A stretch of DNA of 64,000 nucleotides from CAYGWX01 sp964353855 [NCBI: uncultured bacterium] (GTDB taxonomy: Bacteria > Edwardsbacteria > CAYGWX01). A program made the translations under genes and the position numbers. Below are positions 15,398 to 23,363 of the stretch, in pieces. The notes below the pieces were generated by a model that was not told where the DNA came from, did no database searches, and worked only from the letters and a program-made list of their open reading frames with translations. The first letter of the stretch is position 1. Each line of letters opens with the position of its first letter. Location of the stretch: the NCBI GenBank assembly GCA_964353855.1, contig CAYGWX010000002.1, forward strand, positions 27,523 to 91,522, in the 5' to 3' direction.

Positions 15398-16879
15398 TCA
15401 GGAGTTAAGGGCCTGGTCGCAGAGGGCGGCCCAACCCGCGGCGCCGATCTCCGAGAACAGCGCCCGGGCCGTCTGAAGGTAAGAACGCCCCTTCTCCTCG
15501 CTCAGGGCCCGGCCGAACCGCAGGCCGGACCGGGCCTCCTCCCAGCGCAGGCCCATCTTTTGTAATGGGCTCAAGGCGTTGGCGAAAACCGTTCCAGCTT
15601 CGCCGGAATCGCCCTCGCAGGCCAGGAGGCAGGCGGCGAGAACTTCGAGCCGGGGCCCAGCGTCCTTCCCGCGCTGGCCGGGGAGCAAGCCGTGCATCGC
15701 CTCGAGAGACTTGCGGGCAGTTGACGCGTCCCGGATGTCGAGATGGAATTCCGCCCAGGAGGCCTGGACGTCAAAACGGTGGGCGGGGTCGGAAGAGTCC
15801 GCGGCCGCTTCCCCGGCCTCCTTTAAGAGGCCGAAGGCCAGCAGCCGGTCGCCCCGGACCAGGGCGAGCCGGGCCAGGGTCAAGGTGGCCAGGGCCTTTA
15901 CCGGAAGTGGCGGATCTCCGGCCAGGGCCTCCCGGGCGGCGGCCCCAGCGGCTTCCCATTCCCCCCGCGCGATATGCACAGAGCCCAGCCGGCAGAGCAG
16001 GAAGGGAAGACGGCGCTTCTCCTCGTAACGGCGGCAGAAGTCCAGGGCCTCCCGGCAAAGGGCGAGGGCCCGATCGAGCTCCCCCCGGATCTCGCAGAGT
16101 CCTGCCAGAAGGTCTAAATCATGGGCGATCCCGGAGCGGATCCCGATCGCCCTGTTGATGGCCAGGGCGCGCTCCCGGGCTTTCCGGGCCATGGGAAGGT
16201 CTCCGAGCGCTTCCCAGTCTGCGGAGAGCCAGGACCAGGTGATGCCCTGGAACCACTTGTCCCCGATCTGCTCGCGGATGGCCAGGGCCTGCTGGTGATA
16301 GGCCAGTGCCTCCTCCGGCCGACTCTGGTGCAGGGCGATCTCGCCCAGGCAACTGGTCCCGAAAGCCTCTTGGGAGGAGTCCTCCTCGATCCGGGCAAGG
16401 TCCAGCCCCTCCTCGATGTGGCGCCGGGCGCTTTCGTACTCTTCGGTCCGGATCAGGATCCAGCCCATCTCGAGGAGACAGGCGTGGAGATAGCGGCGGT
16501 CCCCCAGGGTCCGGGCGATCGCCAGGGCTTGCTCGTAATAGGGCCGGGCGGCCCGGGGCCCCTCCAGGGAAGACACCGCGATGCCGATTTGGCCCATGGC
16601 CTGGCCCTCGCCGTAGCGGTCCCCGAGACGGCGGTAGAGGTCCAGGGCGGCGAGCGCCTCCTGGCGCATGGCCTGCATCTCGCCAAGCTGGTCATGGACG
16701 CCGGCCAGCATCAACAGGCATTCGGCCTGGGACTCGAGAAGCTTGGTCCGGGTAGCGAGCTCGAGGGCCGCCTGCGCGCCCTCTTGAGCCCGGGCCGTAT
16801 CCCCGATGAGGTTAAGAACCCGGCTACGGGAGAGGAGGATTTCGACCTTGCCCTGGGGGCTGTAATATCTCGCAGGCAT
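15398..16879 (-). CDS. Tetratricopeptide-repeat protein (paralogue)
   Basis: The start is set at ATG 16879 (493 aa) by alignment with the N-terminus of its paralogue and by the promoter; an upstream in-frame ATG at 16915 lies inside the -35 box. TPR helices fill the whole length (ALAYHQQALAIREQIGD, ALALCREALDFCRRY). There is no signal peptide and no other domain. The gene has its own promoter and is separated from its paralogue by 80 bases. Its function is unknown; TPRs bind protein partners. Confidence 0.75.
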   Translation of the reverse strand: MPARYYSPQGKVEILLSRSRVLNLIGDTARAQEGAQAALELATRTKLLESQAECLLMLAGVHDQLGEMQAMRQEALAALDLYRRLGDRYGEGQAMGQIGIAVSSLEGPRAARPYYEQALAIARTLGDRRYLHACLLEMGWILIRTEEYESARRHIEEGLDLARIEEDSSQEAFGTSCLGEIALHQSRPEEALAYHQQALAIREQIGDKWFQGITWSWLSADWEALGDLPMARKARERALAINRAIGIRSGIAHDLDLLAGLCEIRGELDRALALCREALDFCRRYEEKRRLPFLLCRLGSVHIARGEWEAAGAAAREALAGDPPLPVKALATLTLARLALVRGDRLLAFGLLKEAGEAAADSSDPAHRFDVQASWAEFHLDIRDASTARKSLEAMHGLLPGQRGKDAGPRLEVLAACLLACEGDSGEAGTVFANALSPLQKMGLRWEEARSGLRFGRALSEEKGRSYLQTARALFSEIGAAGWAALCDQALNS

Positions 16880-16885
16880 GAAAAG

Positions 16886-16915
16886 ATTGTAGCACAATCC
16901 GGGAGGGTTTGGCAA
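16886..16915 (-). promoter_or_regulatory. Promoter of the second TPR gene
   Basis: On the minus strand TTGCCA, an 18-bp spacer and TACAAT. The ATG is six bases beyond, again leaderless. Confidence 0.65.
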
Positions 16916-16921
16916 ACTCAG

Positions 16922-16945
16922 AGAGGCCTCCCCCGGGGGAGGCCT
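16922..16945. repeat. Perfect 12-bp inverted repeat
   Basis: GAGGCCTCCCCC directly followed by GGGGGAGGCCTC, in the gap between the DUF885 stop and the TPR promoter. It has no T-tract on either side, so termination is uncertain. Confidence 0.6.
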
Positions 16946-16961
16946 CCTGGAAAGGGAAATC

Positions 16962-18692
16962 CTAAGGGACGAGGAGCTTCCGGCGGATCAGGCTCAAGGG
17001 AATCGAGCCCTCGGCGAGGAGGCGGTCGTGGAAGTCCTTGAGGGCGAAGTGGCGGCCCATCTTCCGCTTGTATTCCTCGCGAAGGGCCAGGATCTGGGTC
17101 TTGCCCACGAGGTAGCTCATCGGCTGACCGGGATCCAGGCAGTAGCGCCGGACTTCGCCCTTGGCCCAGGCGGTATCCGGGCCGAACAGGCTGTCGAAAT
17201 ACGACCAGGCCTGGTCGTAAGCCATCTGGCCGGTGTGAACCTTGGCGTCCACGATGACCCTCGCGGCGCGGAACTCCACCCCGCCCAGCCAGTGCAGGTC
17301 GGGAAAACCGTCATCGGGATAGAGGCCCTGCTCCACGGCCATCTGCTCGCAGTACAGGGCCCAGCCCTCGCCGAAGACCGGGGTGTAGAAGAGCCGGCGG
17401 ATCAGGGAGGGATTGTGATTGGCCAGGGAGAGCTGTAAGTGATGTCCGGGATAACCTTCGTGCACGACCGATCCCTTCCAGCGACGGAAACGGGCGGAGT
17501 CGAAGTAGCGCTGGCGGCGCGCCGAGTCCAGGGGCTCGGGGATGGGACGGATGTAGAAGTAGGAGGTCTGCACCTGATCCAGGGGCGCGGGGGGCTCCAT
17601 GGCGATGCCGGGGATGATGCCACGCAGAAATGTCGGGGTTTCCATGACCTCGAGCCGGCCCACGTAGTCCGGCACGGTGGCGATGTGGCGGTCCCGGACC
17701 CAGGCCCGCATGCTGTCTATCTCCCGGGCGTCGTAGGCCAGGATATCCTTCTTAGAGAAGTCCCCGGGGGCAAGCACGAAGGGCTCCGGCGGTTGGGGAT
17801 GGGCCTTGTCGTAAGCCTCCTTGGCTTTCTGCTGGGCCTTGATCAGGGAGTCCGACCAGGCGAGCATGCGCTCGCCCAAGCGGAGAAGGGAGTCGGAGTC
17901 GAAAGGCAGAAAGTGGGCCGTTTTGAGGAGGACGTCGTAGTTCTCCTTTCCCATCGCGAAGTCGTCCTTCAAGTTCGGCAGGGACTTCTCCAGCTCTTCG
18001 CTGTAGGAGCGCATGGCACAGATGGCCTTATCGGAGCTGGCGGAAAGGTCCTTCTTCAGTGCGGGGTACTTCTCGCCCAAATCCCTGGCGGTCTGGGCGT
18101 AGAACTCCTCTCCGGCCTTCAATTCCTCGATGGCCGAGAACGCGTAAATCCGGGGAGGGTCCTTGACGTTCTTCCGGGCATCCTCCAGAACGCGGGGGAC
18201 CTCGGACATCCGCTGGGCGGCGCTTTTGGCCCGGACCTGAAGGGGAGCGAAATCGCGGAGCAGGAGAAAGTAAACTCCCTGAACGCACTCGTCGGCATAG
18301 ACCTTGGGATTTCTTTCCCAAACCTTTAGCTTCTCCAGACGGAAGAGCTCCATCCTGAGGTTGGAGAGAAGAAGCTCGCGGTCGATCTGGTCGTCCGGGG
18401 AGAGATGAACGGGGTCGAGCCTCTCTGCTTCCAGGATGTAATCCCTGAGCTTCTTCGTTACCTCCGCTACCGACTTGGGGGTGTAACGGCCGAGGCGGGT
18501 GTCGTATTTGTGAAAGCCCTGGTAAGTGCCGTCCACAGGGTGAAACTCCCAGAGGGTCTCGTAGACCTTCCTGCCCAGGGCCTGAAGCTCAGGGGAGGGT
18601 GGGGGAGAGGCGGATAGGGCGCATGCTGTAACGAGAGTTAAAAGAGCAAATCCCCCGATAAAGGAGAAAGAAATCTTGACTCTTTTTTCCAC
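16962..18692 (-). CDS. DUF885-family lipoprotein (zincin-like)
   Basis: The signal peptide ends VTAC, giving a lipoprotein. The mature protein (about 550 residues) carries the DUF885 core VVHEGYPGHHLQLSLA near 410-425, with a later FGEGWALYCEQM. HE..GHH with a downstream glutamate is a zinc-peptidase-like arrangement, and members are often annotated as putative dipeptidases. The length is normal for the family. The gene lies 24 bases beyond the aminotransferase stop on the same strand, so it may be the last gene of the trp-like cluster, but a metabolic link is not apparent. Confidence 0.8.
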   Translation of the reverse strand: MEKRVKISFSFIGGFALLTLVTACALSASPPPSPELQALGRKVYETLWEFHPVDGTYQGFHKYDTRLGRYTPKSVAEVTKKLRDYILEAERLDPVHLSPDDQIDRELLLSNLRMELFRLEKLKVWERNPKVYADECVQGVYFLLLRDFAPLQVRAKSAAQRMSEVPRVLEDARKNVKDPPRIYAFSAIEELKAGEEFYAQTARDLGEKYPALKKDLSASSDKAICAMRSYSEELEKSLPNLKDDFAMGKENYDVLLKTAHFLPFDSDSLLRLGERMLAWSDSLIKAQQKAKEAYDKAHPQPPEPFVLAPGDFSKKDILAYDAREIDSMRAWVRDRHIATVPDYVGRLEVMETPTFLRGIIPGIAMEPPAPLDQVQTSYFYIRPIPEPLDSARRQRYFDSARFRRWKGSVVHEGYPGHHLQLSLANHNPSLIRRLFYTPVFGEGWALYCEQMAVEQGLYPDDGFPDLHWLGGVEFRAARVIVDAKVHTGQMAYDQAWSYFDSLFGPDTAWAKGEVRRYCLDPGQPMSYLVGKTQILALREEYKRKMGRHFALKDFHDRLLAEGSIPLSLIRRKLLVP

Positions 18693-18716
18693 GTCAAACC
18701 TCGAATGACGGTTTAT

Positions 18717-19604
18717 TTAATGATTGCTTAAGAACTTGCGGAATTCGACCAGGAGATTTCTGGAGATGGGGCCGGGCTTTCCGTCGCCCACGGGCTTGCC
18801 GTCCAGGAGGGTGACGGGCATGATCTCCCGGGTCGTGCTGGTGAGAAAAACCTCCTCGGCAGAGAGGAGCTCCTCGGCGGCGTAGAAGCCTTCCTCCAAA
18901 GGCAATCCAAGCTTCTTCACGAGGTCGATCACGACCCGGCGGGTGATGCCCCAGAGAAGGCCCACGGAGACATCCGGGGTCTTGACCCTCCCTGGGGTCA
19001 CAAAGAAGACGTTGGAGGCGCAGGATTCGCTCAGGTGGCCCTCCGGAGAGAGCAAAATGGGCTCGTCGGCGCCGCGCTCCAGGGCCTCCCTTTTGGCCAA
19101 AATGTTATTCAACAAATTGATCGACTTGATCCGGGGAGGGAGCGCCAGGGCGGAGTTCCGGCGCACCGAGACTACGACGGCGCGGATGCCCTTCCGGTAC
19201 TTTTCCTCGGGAAGGTCATGAAACTCCCGGGGGATCACCAGGAGGGTGGGGCTCTCCCCGGTGCCGGGATAGACGGTTTCGTCCCCGGGGCCCCGGGTCA
19301 GAATGATGCGCAAGAGGGCGTCCGAGAGGCGATTACGCTGGAGGGCCTCGGCGCAGAGGGAGGGGAGGTCGGCGTCCACATTTTCCCGGCGAATGCCGAT
19401 GGCCTCGGCAGAGGCCCAGAGGCGCTCCAGGTGCTCGGCGAGGTAGAAGGGTTTTCCCCGGTAGACCCGGATCACCTCGTAAACGCCGTCGCCGTAGAGG
19501 AAGCCCTGGTCGAAGGCCGAGATTTTTGCTTCTTCGCGGGAAATCCAGGAGCCGTTCAGGTAGAGCAGGGGCGAGGGGCGAGGGGCGAGGAGTGAGGACA
19601 TCAC
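18717..19604 (-). CDS. Class IV aminotransferase (branched-chain/D-amino acid aminotransferase or aminodeoxychorismate lyase type)
   Basis: Fold-type IV PLP enzyme. It has LNGSWISREEAKISAFDQG and LYGDGVYEVIRVYRG at the N-terminus, the PLP lysine K160 in RIKSINLLNN, E.HLSESCASNVFFV for phosphate binding, and a GITRRVV segment. The 295-residue length fits. Sequence alone cannot separate ilvE, dat and pabC. Position next to trpE and trpF is compatible with pabC, but no pabB or glutamine amidotransferase is seen. The first codons after the start are a heptamer array (19565-19599) encoding a Pro/Arg/Ser stretch that ordinary homologues lack. Confidence 0.75.
   Translation of the reverse strand: MMSSLLAPRPSPLLYLNGSWISREEAKISAFDQGFLYGDGVYEVIRVYRGKPFYLAEHLERLWASAEAIGIRRENVDADLPSLCAEALQRNRLSDALLRIILTRGPGDETVYPGTGESPTLLVIPREFHDLPEEKYRKGIRAVVVSVRRNSALALPPRIKSINLLNNILAKREALERGADEPILLSPEGHLSESCASNVFFVTPGRVKTPDVSVGLLWGITRRVVIDLVKKLGLPLEEGFYAAEELLSAEEVFLTSTTREIMPVTLLDGKPVGDGKPGPISRNLLVEFRKFLSNH
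19565..19599. repeat. Heptamer tandem array, YGAGGGG, five units
   Basis: The units gcagggg, cgagggg, cgagggg, cgaggag and tgaggac cover the first codons of the aminotransferase on the other strand. Confidence 0.8.
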
Positions 19605-19687
19605 TTCATGGGTTATTTAGCATTCAAAATTGAAAGAGAAGCCGGAGCAAGTTCGGAAGGACGGCCCGGGATATTCCGCTTCGACAG

Positions 19688-20296
19688 CTACTCGATCTGC
19701 TTGGCGCGGCGGATGAAAGACCTGACTTTCTTGGGGTCCTTGATGCCGGGGCGGACCTCCACGCCGGTGCAGACGTCCACGGCCCAGGGACGGGCGAAGG
19801 CGACGGCCTTGGCCACATTCTCCGGGGTCAGGCCCCCGCCCAAAATCACGCGGTACTGGTGCCTCAGGCCCCGGGCCACCCGCCAGGCATGGCGCAGGCC
19901 GGAGGCATCCCCGGCTTCGTCCCGGGCATCCAGGAGGATGTGGATGACCGGATACCACATGATCTGATGGATGATGGTCTTATCCTTCACGCGGAAGGAC
20001 TTGATGGCCCGGTTGCCCAGGACCTCGCAAAACTGCGGCGGCTCCTGTCCGTGGAGCTGAACATGGTCCAGGCCGCAGGCCTCGATGGCCTTCTGGACCG
20101 TCTCCAGCGGGGCGTTGGCGAAGACCCCGACCCGGGAGACGAAGGCCGGGACCTCGGTGATGATCTCCTGGGCCCGCTCCAGGGGCACATGGCGCGGACC
20201 TTCGGTGAACAGGAAGCCCAGGGCATCGGCCCCGGCCTCCACGGCACCGACGGCGTCCTCCAGGCTGGTGATCCCGCAGATCTTCACTCTGACCAT
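19688..20296 (-). CDS. trpF: Phosphoribosylanthranilate isomerase
   Basis: A TIM-barrel of 202 residues with the catalytic cysteine in KICGIT (C7), the catalytic aspartate in HILLDARD (about 121) and the phosphate-binding VILGGGLTPENV and VDVCTGVEVRPGIKD loops. It converts phosphoribosylanthranilate to CdRP in tryptophan synthesis. All key residues are present, unlike in the neighbouring TrpC-like protein. It overlaps that gene by 13 bases, indicating coupled translation. Confidence 0.88.
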   Translation of the reverse strand: MVRVKICGITSLEDAVGAVEAGADALGFLFTEGPRHVPLERAQEIITEVPAFVSRVGVFANAPLETVQKAIEACGLDHVQLHGQEPPQFCEVLGNRAIKSFRVKDKTIIHQIMWYPVIHILLDARDEAGDASGLRHAWRVARGLRHQYRVILGGGLTPENVAKAVAFARPWAVDVCTGVEVRPGIKDPKKVRSFIRRAKQIE

Positions 20297-21060
20297 AGTT
20301 TCCGCAATGCCTCCCCTGGTGATTTCGAGAGCATCAGGTGTTCCCCGACGATGAATCCAGCAAAACCGGCCTTTTTATATTCTTCTATCTCCTCGCGGGC
20401 TTTAATCCCGCCCGCGATGAGCTTAAGGGTCCCGCGAGGGATGGCCGGGCCTAATTCCAGGGCTTTCCTTTTATTGAGTTCCGAGGCTCCCGTCTCGCGG
20501 AGGTTCAAGGCCAGGATATCCGCCCCGGCTTTCAGGGCCTTGGCGGTTTCCTTCCGGTCATGGACCTCTACGGGGACAGAGAGAGTCAGGGAGCGAGCGG
20601 CGTCCAGGAGGGCCTTAAGCTGAGACGGAGTCAGGAGTCCGGCGATGAGCCAGACCGCGTCCGCACCCCAAAGACGGGATTCGAAAATCTGGTATTCCTC
20701 CCAATGGAGGTCCAGACGGAGGACGGGAAGGGCCGCGCTGCGGCGGATCCTCTCCAAGTCGTCCAGGCTGCCTTTGAAGAAGCTCTGCTCGGTAACCACG
20801 GCGATGGCGCTCGCCCCGCCCTGCTCGACGGACCGGGCGAACGCCGCGCCGTCGGCCCGTTCCCGGAGGGAGCCCTGATAAGGCGAAGCCCGCTTGAACA
20901 GGGCGATGATCCCCGAGCCCTGTCGCACCGATCCCGCAAAATCCCTTGGAGGGGGCCATCCCGAGATGCGCTGCCGGATGCGGGCCAGAGGCAGGTCGCG
21001 CTTGGCCCGGATCACCTCTTCTTTCCTGCAGGCAACGAGGTCATCGAACCAGGAGGGCAT
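20284..21060 (-). CDS. TrpC-like protein (indole-3-glycerol-phosphate synthase family) with altered active site
   Basis: The 258 residues align along the full length with IGP synthase: KRASP, TEQSFFKGSLDDL, PVLR.D....YQI, PVEVHD, AL NLRETG, IAGGI and VGEHLM. Compared with the family's catalytic set (S. solfataricus numbering), E51 is L54, K110 is L116 and E210 is A216. K53 (K56), E159 (E165) and N180 (N186) remain. Loss of the general acid and two glutamates argues against normal synthase activity. It lies between trpE and trpF, so a tryptophan-related role is still likely. It may be a degenerate or repurposed enzyme. Confidence 0.75.
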   Translation of the reverse strand: MPSWFDDLVACRKEEVIRAKRDLPLARIRQRISGWPPPRDFAGSVRQGSGIIALFKRASPYQGSLRERADGAAFARSVEQGGASAIAVVTEQSFFKGSLDDLERIRRSAALPVLRLDLHWEEYQIFESRLWGADAVWLIAGLLTPSQLKALLDAARSLTLSVPVEVHDRKETAKALKAGADILALNLRETGASELNKRKALELGPAIPRGTLKLIAGGIKAREEIEEYKKAGFAGFIVGEHLMLSKSPGEALRKLWSE

Positions 21061-21072
21061 ACCCTAACTCCT

Positions 21073-21114
21073 CACTTCCAATTCAGCATCGGTCATTTAG
21101 CATTATTCATTTGA
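21073..21114. repeat. Heptamer tandem array, CATTTRR-like, six units
   Basis: The units cacttcc, aattcag, catcggt, catttag, cattatt and catttga fill the gap between the trpE stop and the TrpC-like start. A short relic of similar sequence lies at 19613-19633, upstream of the aminotransferase. Confidence 0.65.
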
Positions 21115-21154
21115 AGATGCTAAAAGGTCATAGTCCCATTGGAAACAAACCGTT

Positions 21155-22627
21155 CTAAAACCCCTCCTCCGCACTCTCGATGGCCTTGTATAAAGCCTTG
21201 AGCCGGGCCTGGACGACCTCATAGACCCCTTCCGGCTCGGCGTCGGCCACAACCCGGGCTCCAGCCTGGATCACGTAGTTTTCCCCGCGCAGGATGATGG
21301 CGCGGATAGCCACGCACATCGCCATGCTGCCGCTGGAAGCGAAGTGGCCCACGCTTCCGCCGTAAGGGCCGCGGCGGGTCTCCTCCATTTCCTCAATGAC
21401 TTCCATGGCCTTGACCTTGGGAGCGCCGGTCACGGCGCCGGCCGGGAACGTGGCGCGCAGAAGGTCGAACATGGTCTTGTCCCCGAGGAGCTTCCCGGTC
21501 ACCCGGGAGGCGAGATGCATAGTGTGGGAGGTGCGCTCCACAGCCATGAGCTCCTCCACAGCGGCGCGTCCCCCCTCGGAGACCGTGCCCAGCTCGCTCT
21601 TGGCCAGGTCCACGAGCATCTCATGTTTGGCGCGAGCCCTGGGGTCAGCGAGCAGGCTCTGCTCCAGGACCTTGTCCTGGGGGCCCTCTCCGCGCGGGCG
21701 GGTCCCCGCCGTTGGCCTGACCACGGCCTTGCCCTCCTCCAGGCTTACCAGACTTGTGGGGGAAGAGCCGATCATCTGGAAATCGTCGAAATCCAGATAA
21801 TACATGTAAGGGGAGGGGTCCAGCATCCGGAGAGCACGGTAAATCTGGAAGGGATGGGAGCGTGTCTTCCCCTCCTGCCTCTGGGAGAGCACGACCTGGG
21901 AGACCTCCCCGTCCTGAATAAGCGTTCTCGTCTTCTCCGCGGCCTTCAGGAAACCCTCCCGGGAAGGGGTCAAAACCGGATCGTGTTTCACCTTGTCCGC
22001 GCCGGCGTTCACATCCGAGGGCAGGCCCCGGAGCAGGGCCTCCTCCACCTCCTCCAGGCGCTTGACGGCCTTACGATATTCGTTCTCGGGGTCATGGCGA
22101 GTGTCGGCGAGGGTGGTCACGGTGATGCGATAGTTGACCTGGTCGAAGGCCAGCACGGTCTCGGGGAACAGAAAGACGGCCTCGGGCAGGTTCAGAGCCT
22201 CCCTCGCCGTGGCCGTGAGCTTCTCAAAGTGGCGGACCATATCATAGGACAGGTAGCCCACGGCCGCGCCCCCGGCCACCCCGGGAACCGGACGGGAGCG
22301 GATGGGATGGTCGGAGAAAAGGCGCGCCAGGAGCGAAAGGGGGCCGGACTCATCAAGAAAAAACTCCTCCTGTTCGTGATCGTGCTTGAGCAGAGCCTTG
22401 CCCTGCTCGAACACCACGGTCAGGAACGGGGCCAGGCCGAGGAAGGAAAAGCGGGCCAGGCTCTGGCCGCTCTCCACGCTCTCGAACAGGAACGTGGCTC
22501 CGCGGGAGCGGAGCTTGAGGAAGGCGGTCACCGGGGTCTCCAGGTCCGCTGGGATTTCCTTCGCGATCTGGACCCGGGAACGGCCGTCCCAGAGTTTGTT
22601 GAACTCCTCCAACTCAGGCAGAATCAT
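21155..22627 (-). CDS. trpE: Anthranilate synthase component I-like chorismate-binding enzyme
   Basis: The N-terminal domain matches TrpE (EIPADLETPVTAFLKLRSRG, FLFESVESGQSLARFSFLG). The C-terminal chorismate-binding domain has AGTRPRGEG, HEMLVDLAKSELG, MAVERTSHTMHL, FPAGAVTGAPKVKAMEVIEE and VQAGARVVADAEPE-type motifs. It makes anthranilate from chorismate, normally with a TrpG amidotransferase that is not encoded here. The usually invariant GRNDLGRV stretch reads AKSELGTV, and GNMDT reads GSMAM, so this is a divergent member. PabB is less likely given the N-terminus. It is preceded by a leader with a terminator. Confidence 0.78.
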   Translation of the reverse strand: MILPELEEFNKLWDGRSRVQIAKEIPADLETPVTAFLKLRSRGATFLFESVESGQSLARFSFLGLAPFLTVVFEQGKALLKHDHEQEEFFLDESGPLSLLARLFSDHPIRSRPVPGVAGGAAVGYLSYDMVRHFEKLTATAREALNLPEAVFLFPETVLAFDQVNYRITVTTLADTRHDPENEYRKAVKRLEEVEEALLRGLPSDVNAGADKVKHDPVLTPSREGFLKAAEKTRTLIQDGEVSQVVLSQRQEGKTRSHPFQIYRALRMLDPSPYMYYLDFDDFQMIGSSPTSLVSLEEGKAVVRPTAGTRPRGEGPQDKVLEQSLLADPRARAKHEMLVDLAKSELGTVSEGGRAAVEELMAVERTSHTMHLASRVTGKLLGDKTMFDLLRATFPAGAVTGAPKVKAMEVIEEMEETRRGPYGGSVGHFASSGSMAMCVAIRAIILRGENYVIQAGARVVADAEPEGVYEVVQARLKALYKAIESAEEGF

Positions 22628-22653
22628 GGCGATTTATCCACTTCAATCCGACG

Positions 22654-22687
22654 ATAAAACCCGCCATCTTTCTTGCAGTATGGCGGG
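22654..22687 (-). terminator. Attenuator-like intrinsic terminator before trpE
   Basis: On the minus strand CCCGCCAT pairs with ATGGCGGG across a 12-base loop and is followed by TTTTAT. It ends 27 bases before the trpE ATG, inside the transcript, so it must be read through or regulated. Confidence 0.65.
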
Positions 22688-22726
22688 CGGGTTCACGTCC
22701 GTCTTATTTCGGTGCCGGCCATTCCT

Positions 22727-22763
22727 GGCTCCTCGATCACTCTCGGGTGAACCTCGAGGAGCC
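22727..22763 (-). promoter_or_regulatory. Leader hairpin upstream of the trpE attenuator
   Basis: GGCTCCTCGA pairs perfectly with TCGAGGAGCC, and an inner TCAC/GTGA stem closes a CCGAGA loop. It overlaps the end of a small leader reading frame (22737-22808). Confidence 0.6.
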
Positions 22764-22808
22764 GGGATGCTCAGCGTCCGGGGTCAGGGAGGTCAGGCAC
22801 GTTTCCAT
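22737..22808 (-). CDS. Possible leader peptide of the trpE operon
   Basis: A 23-codon frame begins with ATG at 22808, within a few bases of the predicted transcription start, and ends with TGA inside the leader hairpin. It contains no tryptophan codon, so it would not be a classical trp leader, but ribosomes on it would disturb the hairpin. It may be fortuitous. Confidence 0.3.
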   Translation of the reverse strand: METCLTSLTPDAEHPGSSRFTRE

Positions 22809-22819
22809 TGTGACTTAAT

Positions 22820-22848
22820 ATTATATCAGACTTACGAAGTCCTGTCAA
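22820..22848 (-). promoter_or_regulatory. Consensus promoter of the trpE operon
   Basis: On the minus strand TTGACA, a 17-bp spacer and TATAAT, a perfect sigma-70 consensus. The leader to the trpE ATG is about 185 bases. Confidence 0.85.
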
Positions 22849-22881
22849 GGTGAAAGCCCGGAGCCGGAGGCCAAATAGCCC

Positions 22882-22911
22882 TTGACTCCGCTTGAGATTT
22901 CCGGGTATCAT
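22882..22911 (+). promoter_or_regulatory. Promoter of the response-regulator operon
   Basis: TTGACT at 22882-22887, an 18-bp spacer and TATCAT at 22906-22911, divergent from the trpE promoter. Confidence 0.6.
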
Positions 22912-22958
22912 TTATAAGCAGAATGGCCCCTGGCCTGGAACCCCCCTGGAGGCAATCA

Positions 22959-23363
22959 ATGATTCAGAACAAGATCGTGGTCCGCTATCAAGACGGGCGC
23001 CTCATCAAAGGATTCACCAACGACTTCTTCCCCAACAAGGACCTGTTTCACCTGGTCCCGATGGACGCCCCGCCAGGAAGCAAGCCCATGGATGTGCGCA
23101 TCCCGGAGCTCAAAGCGGTGTTCTTCGTCAAGGAGTTCGGGGGAAACCCCCAGTACAAGGACAAGCAGGAGTTCGATCCCACCAAGCCGGTGATGGGGCG
23201 CAAAATCCAAGTGACGTTCAAGGACGGAGAAATCCTGCTGGGCACGACCCAGGGCTACCAGCCCGGGAGGCCGGGGTTCTTCGTGAACCCGGCGGACACC
23301 CAATCCAACATCGAGCGCTGTTTCGTGGTCTCGGCAGCGGCCCAAGAGGTGAAGTTCGCTTGA
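22959..23363 (+). CDS. Small conserved protein of unknown function beside a response regulator
   Basis: ATG 22959 has GGAGG nearby; the earlier in-frame start at 22923 lies on the presumed leader. The 134-residue protein has two similar halves. One has IVVRYQDGRLIKGFTNDFFP.K..FHL and the other has IQVTFKDGEILLGTTQGYQPGRPGFF, each a small beta-barrel-like unit. It is cytoplasmic. Such pairs occur next to signalling proteins with PATAN domains, so a role in signal output is possible; I do not know a defined activity. Its stop overlaps the next gene's TTG start. Confidence 0.6.
   Translation: MIQNKIVVRYQDGRLIKGFTNDFFPNKDLFHLVPMDAPPGSKPMDVRIPELKAVFFVKEFGGNPQYKDKQEFDPTKPVMGRKIQVTFKDGEILLGTTQGYQPGRPGFFVNPADTQSNIERCFVVSAAAQEVKFA

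Noticed and set aside
22628-22812. T-box or TRAP-type control of trpE
   Set aside because: No AGGGTGGNACCGCG T-box core and no series of GAG/TAG triplets is present in the leader.
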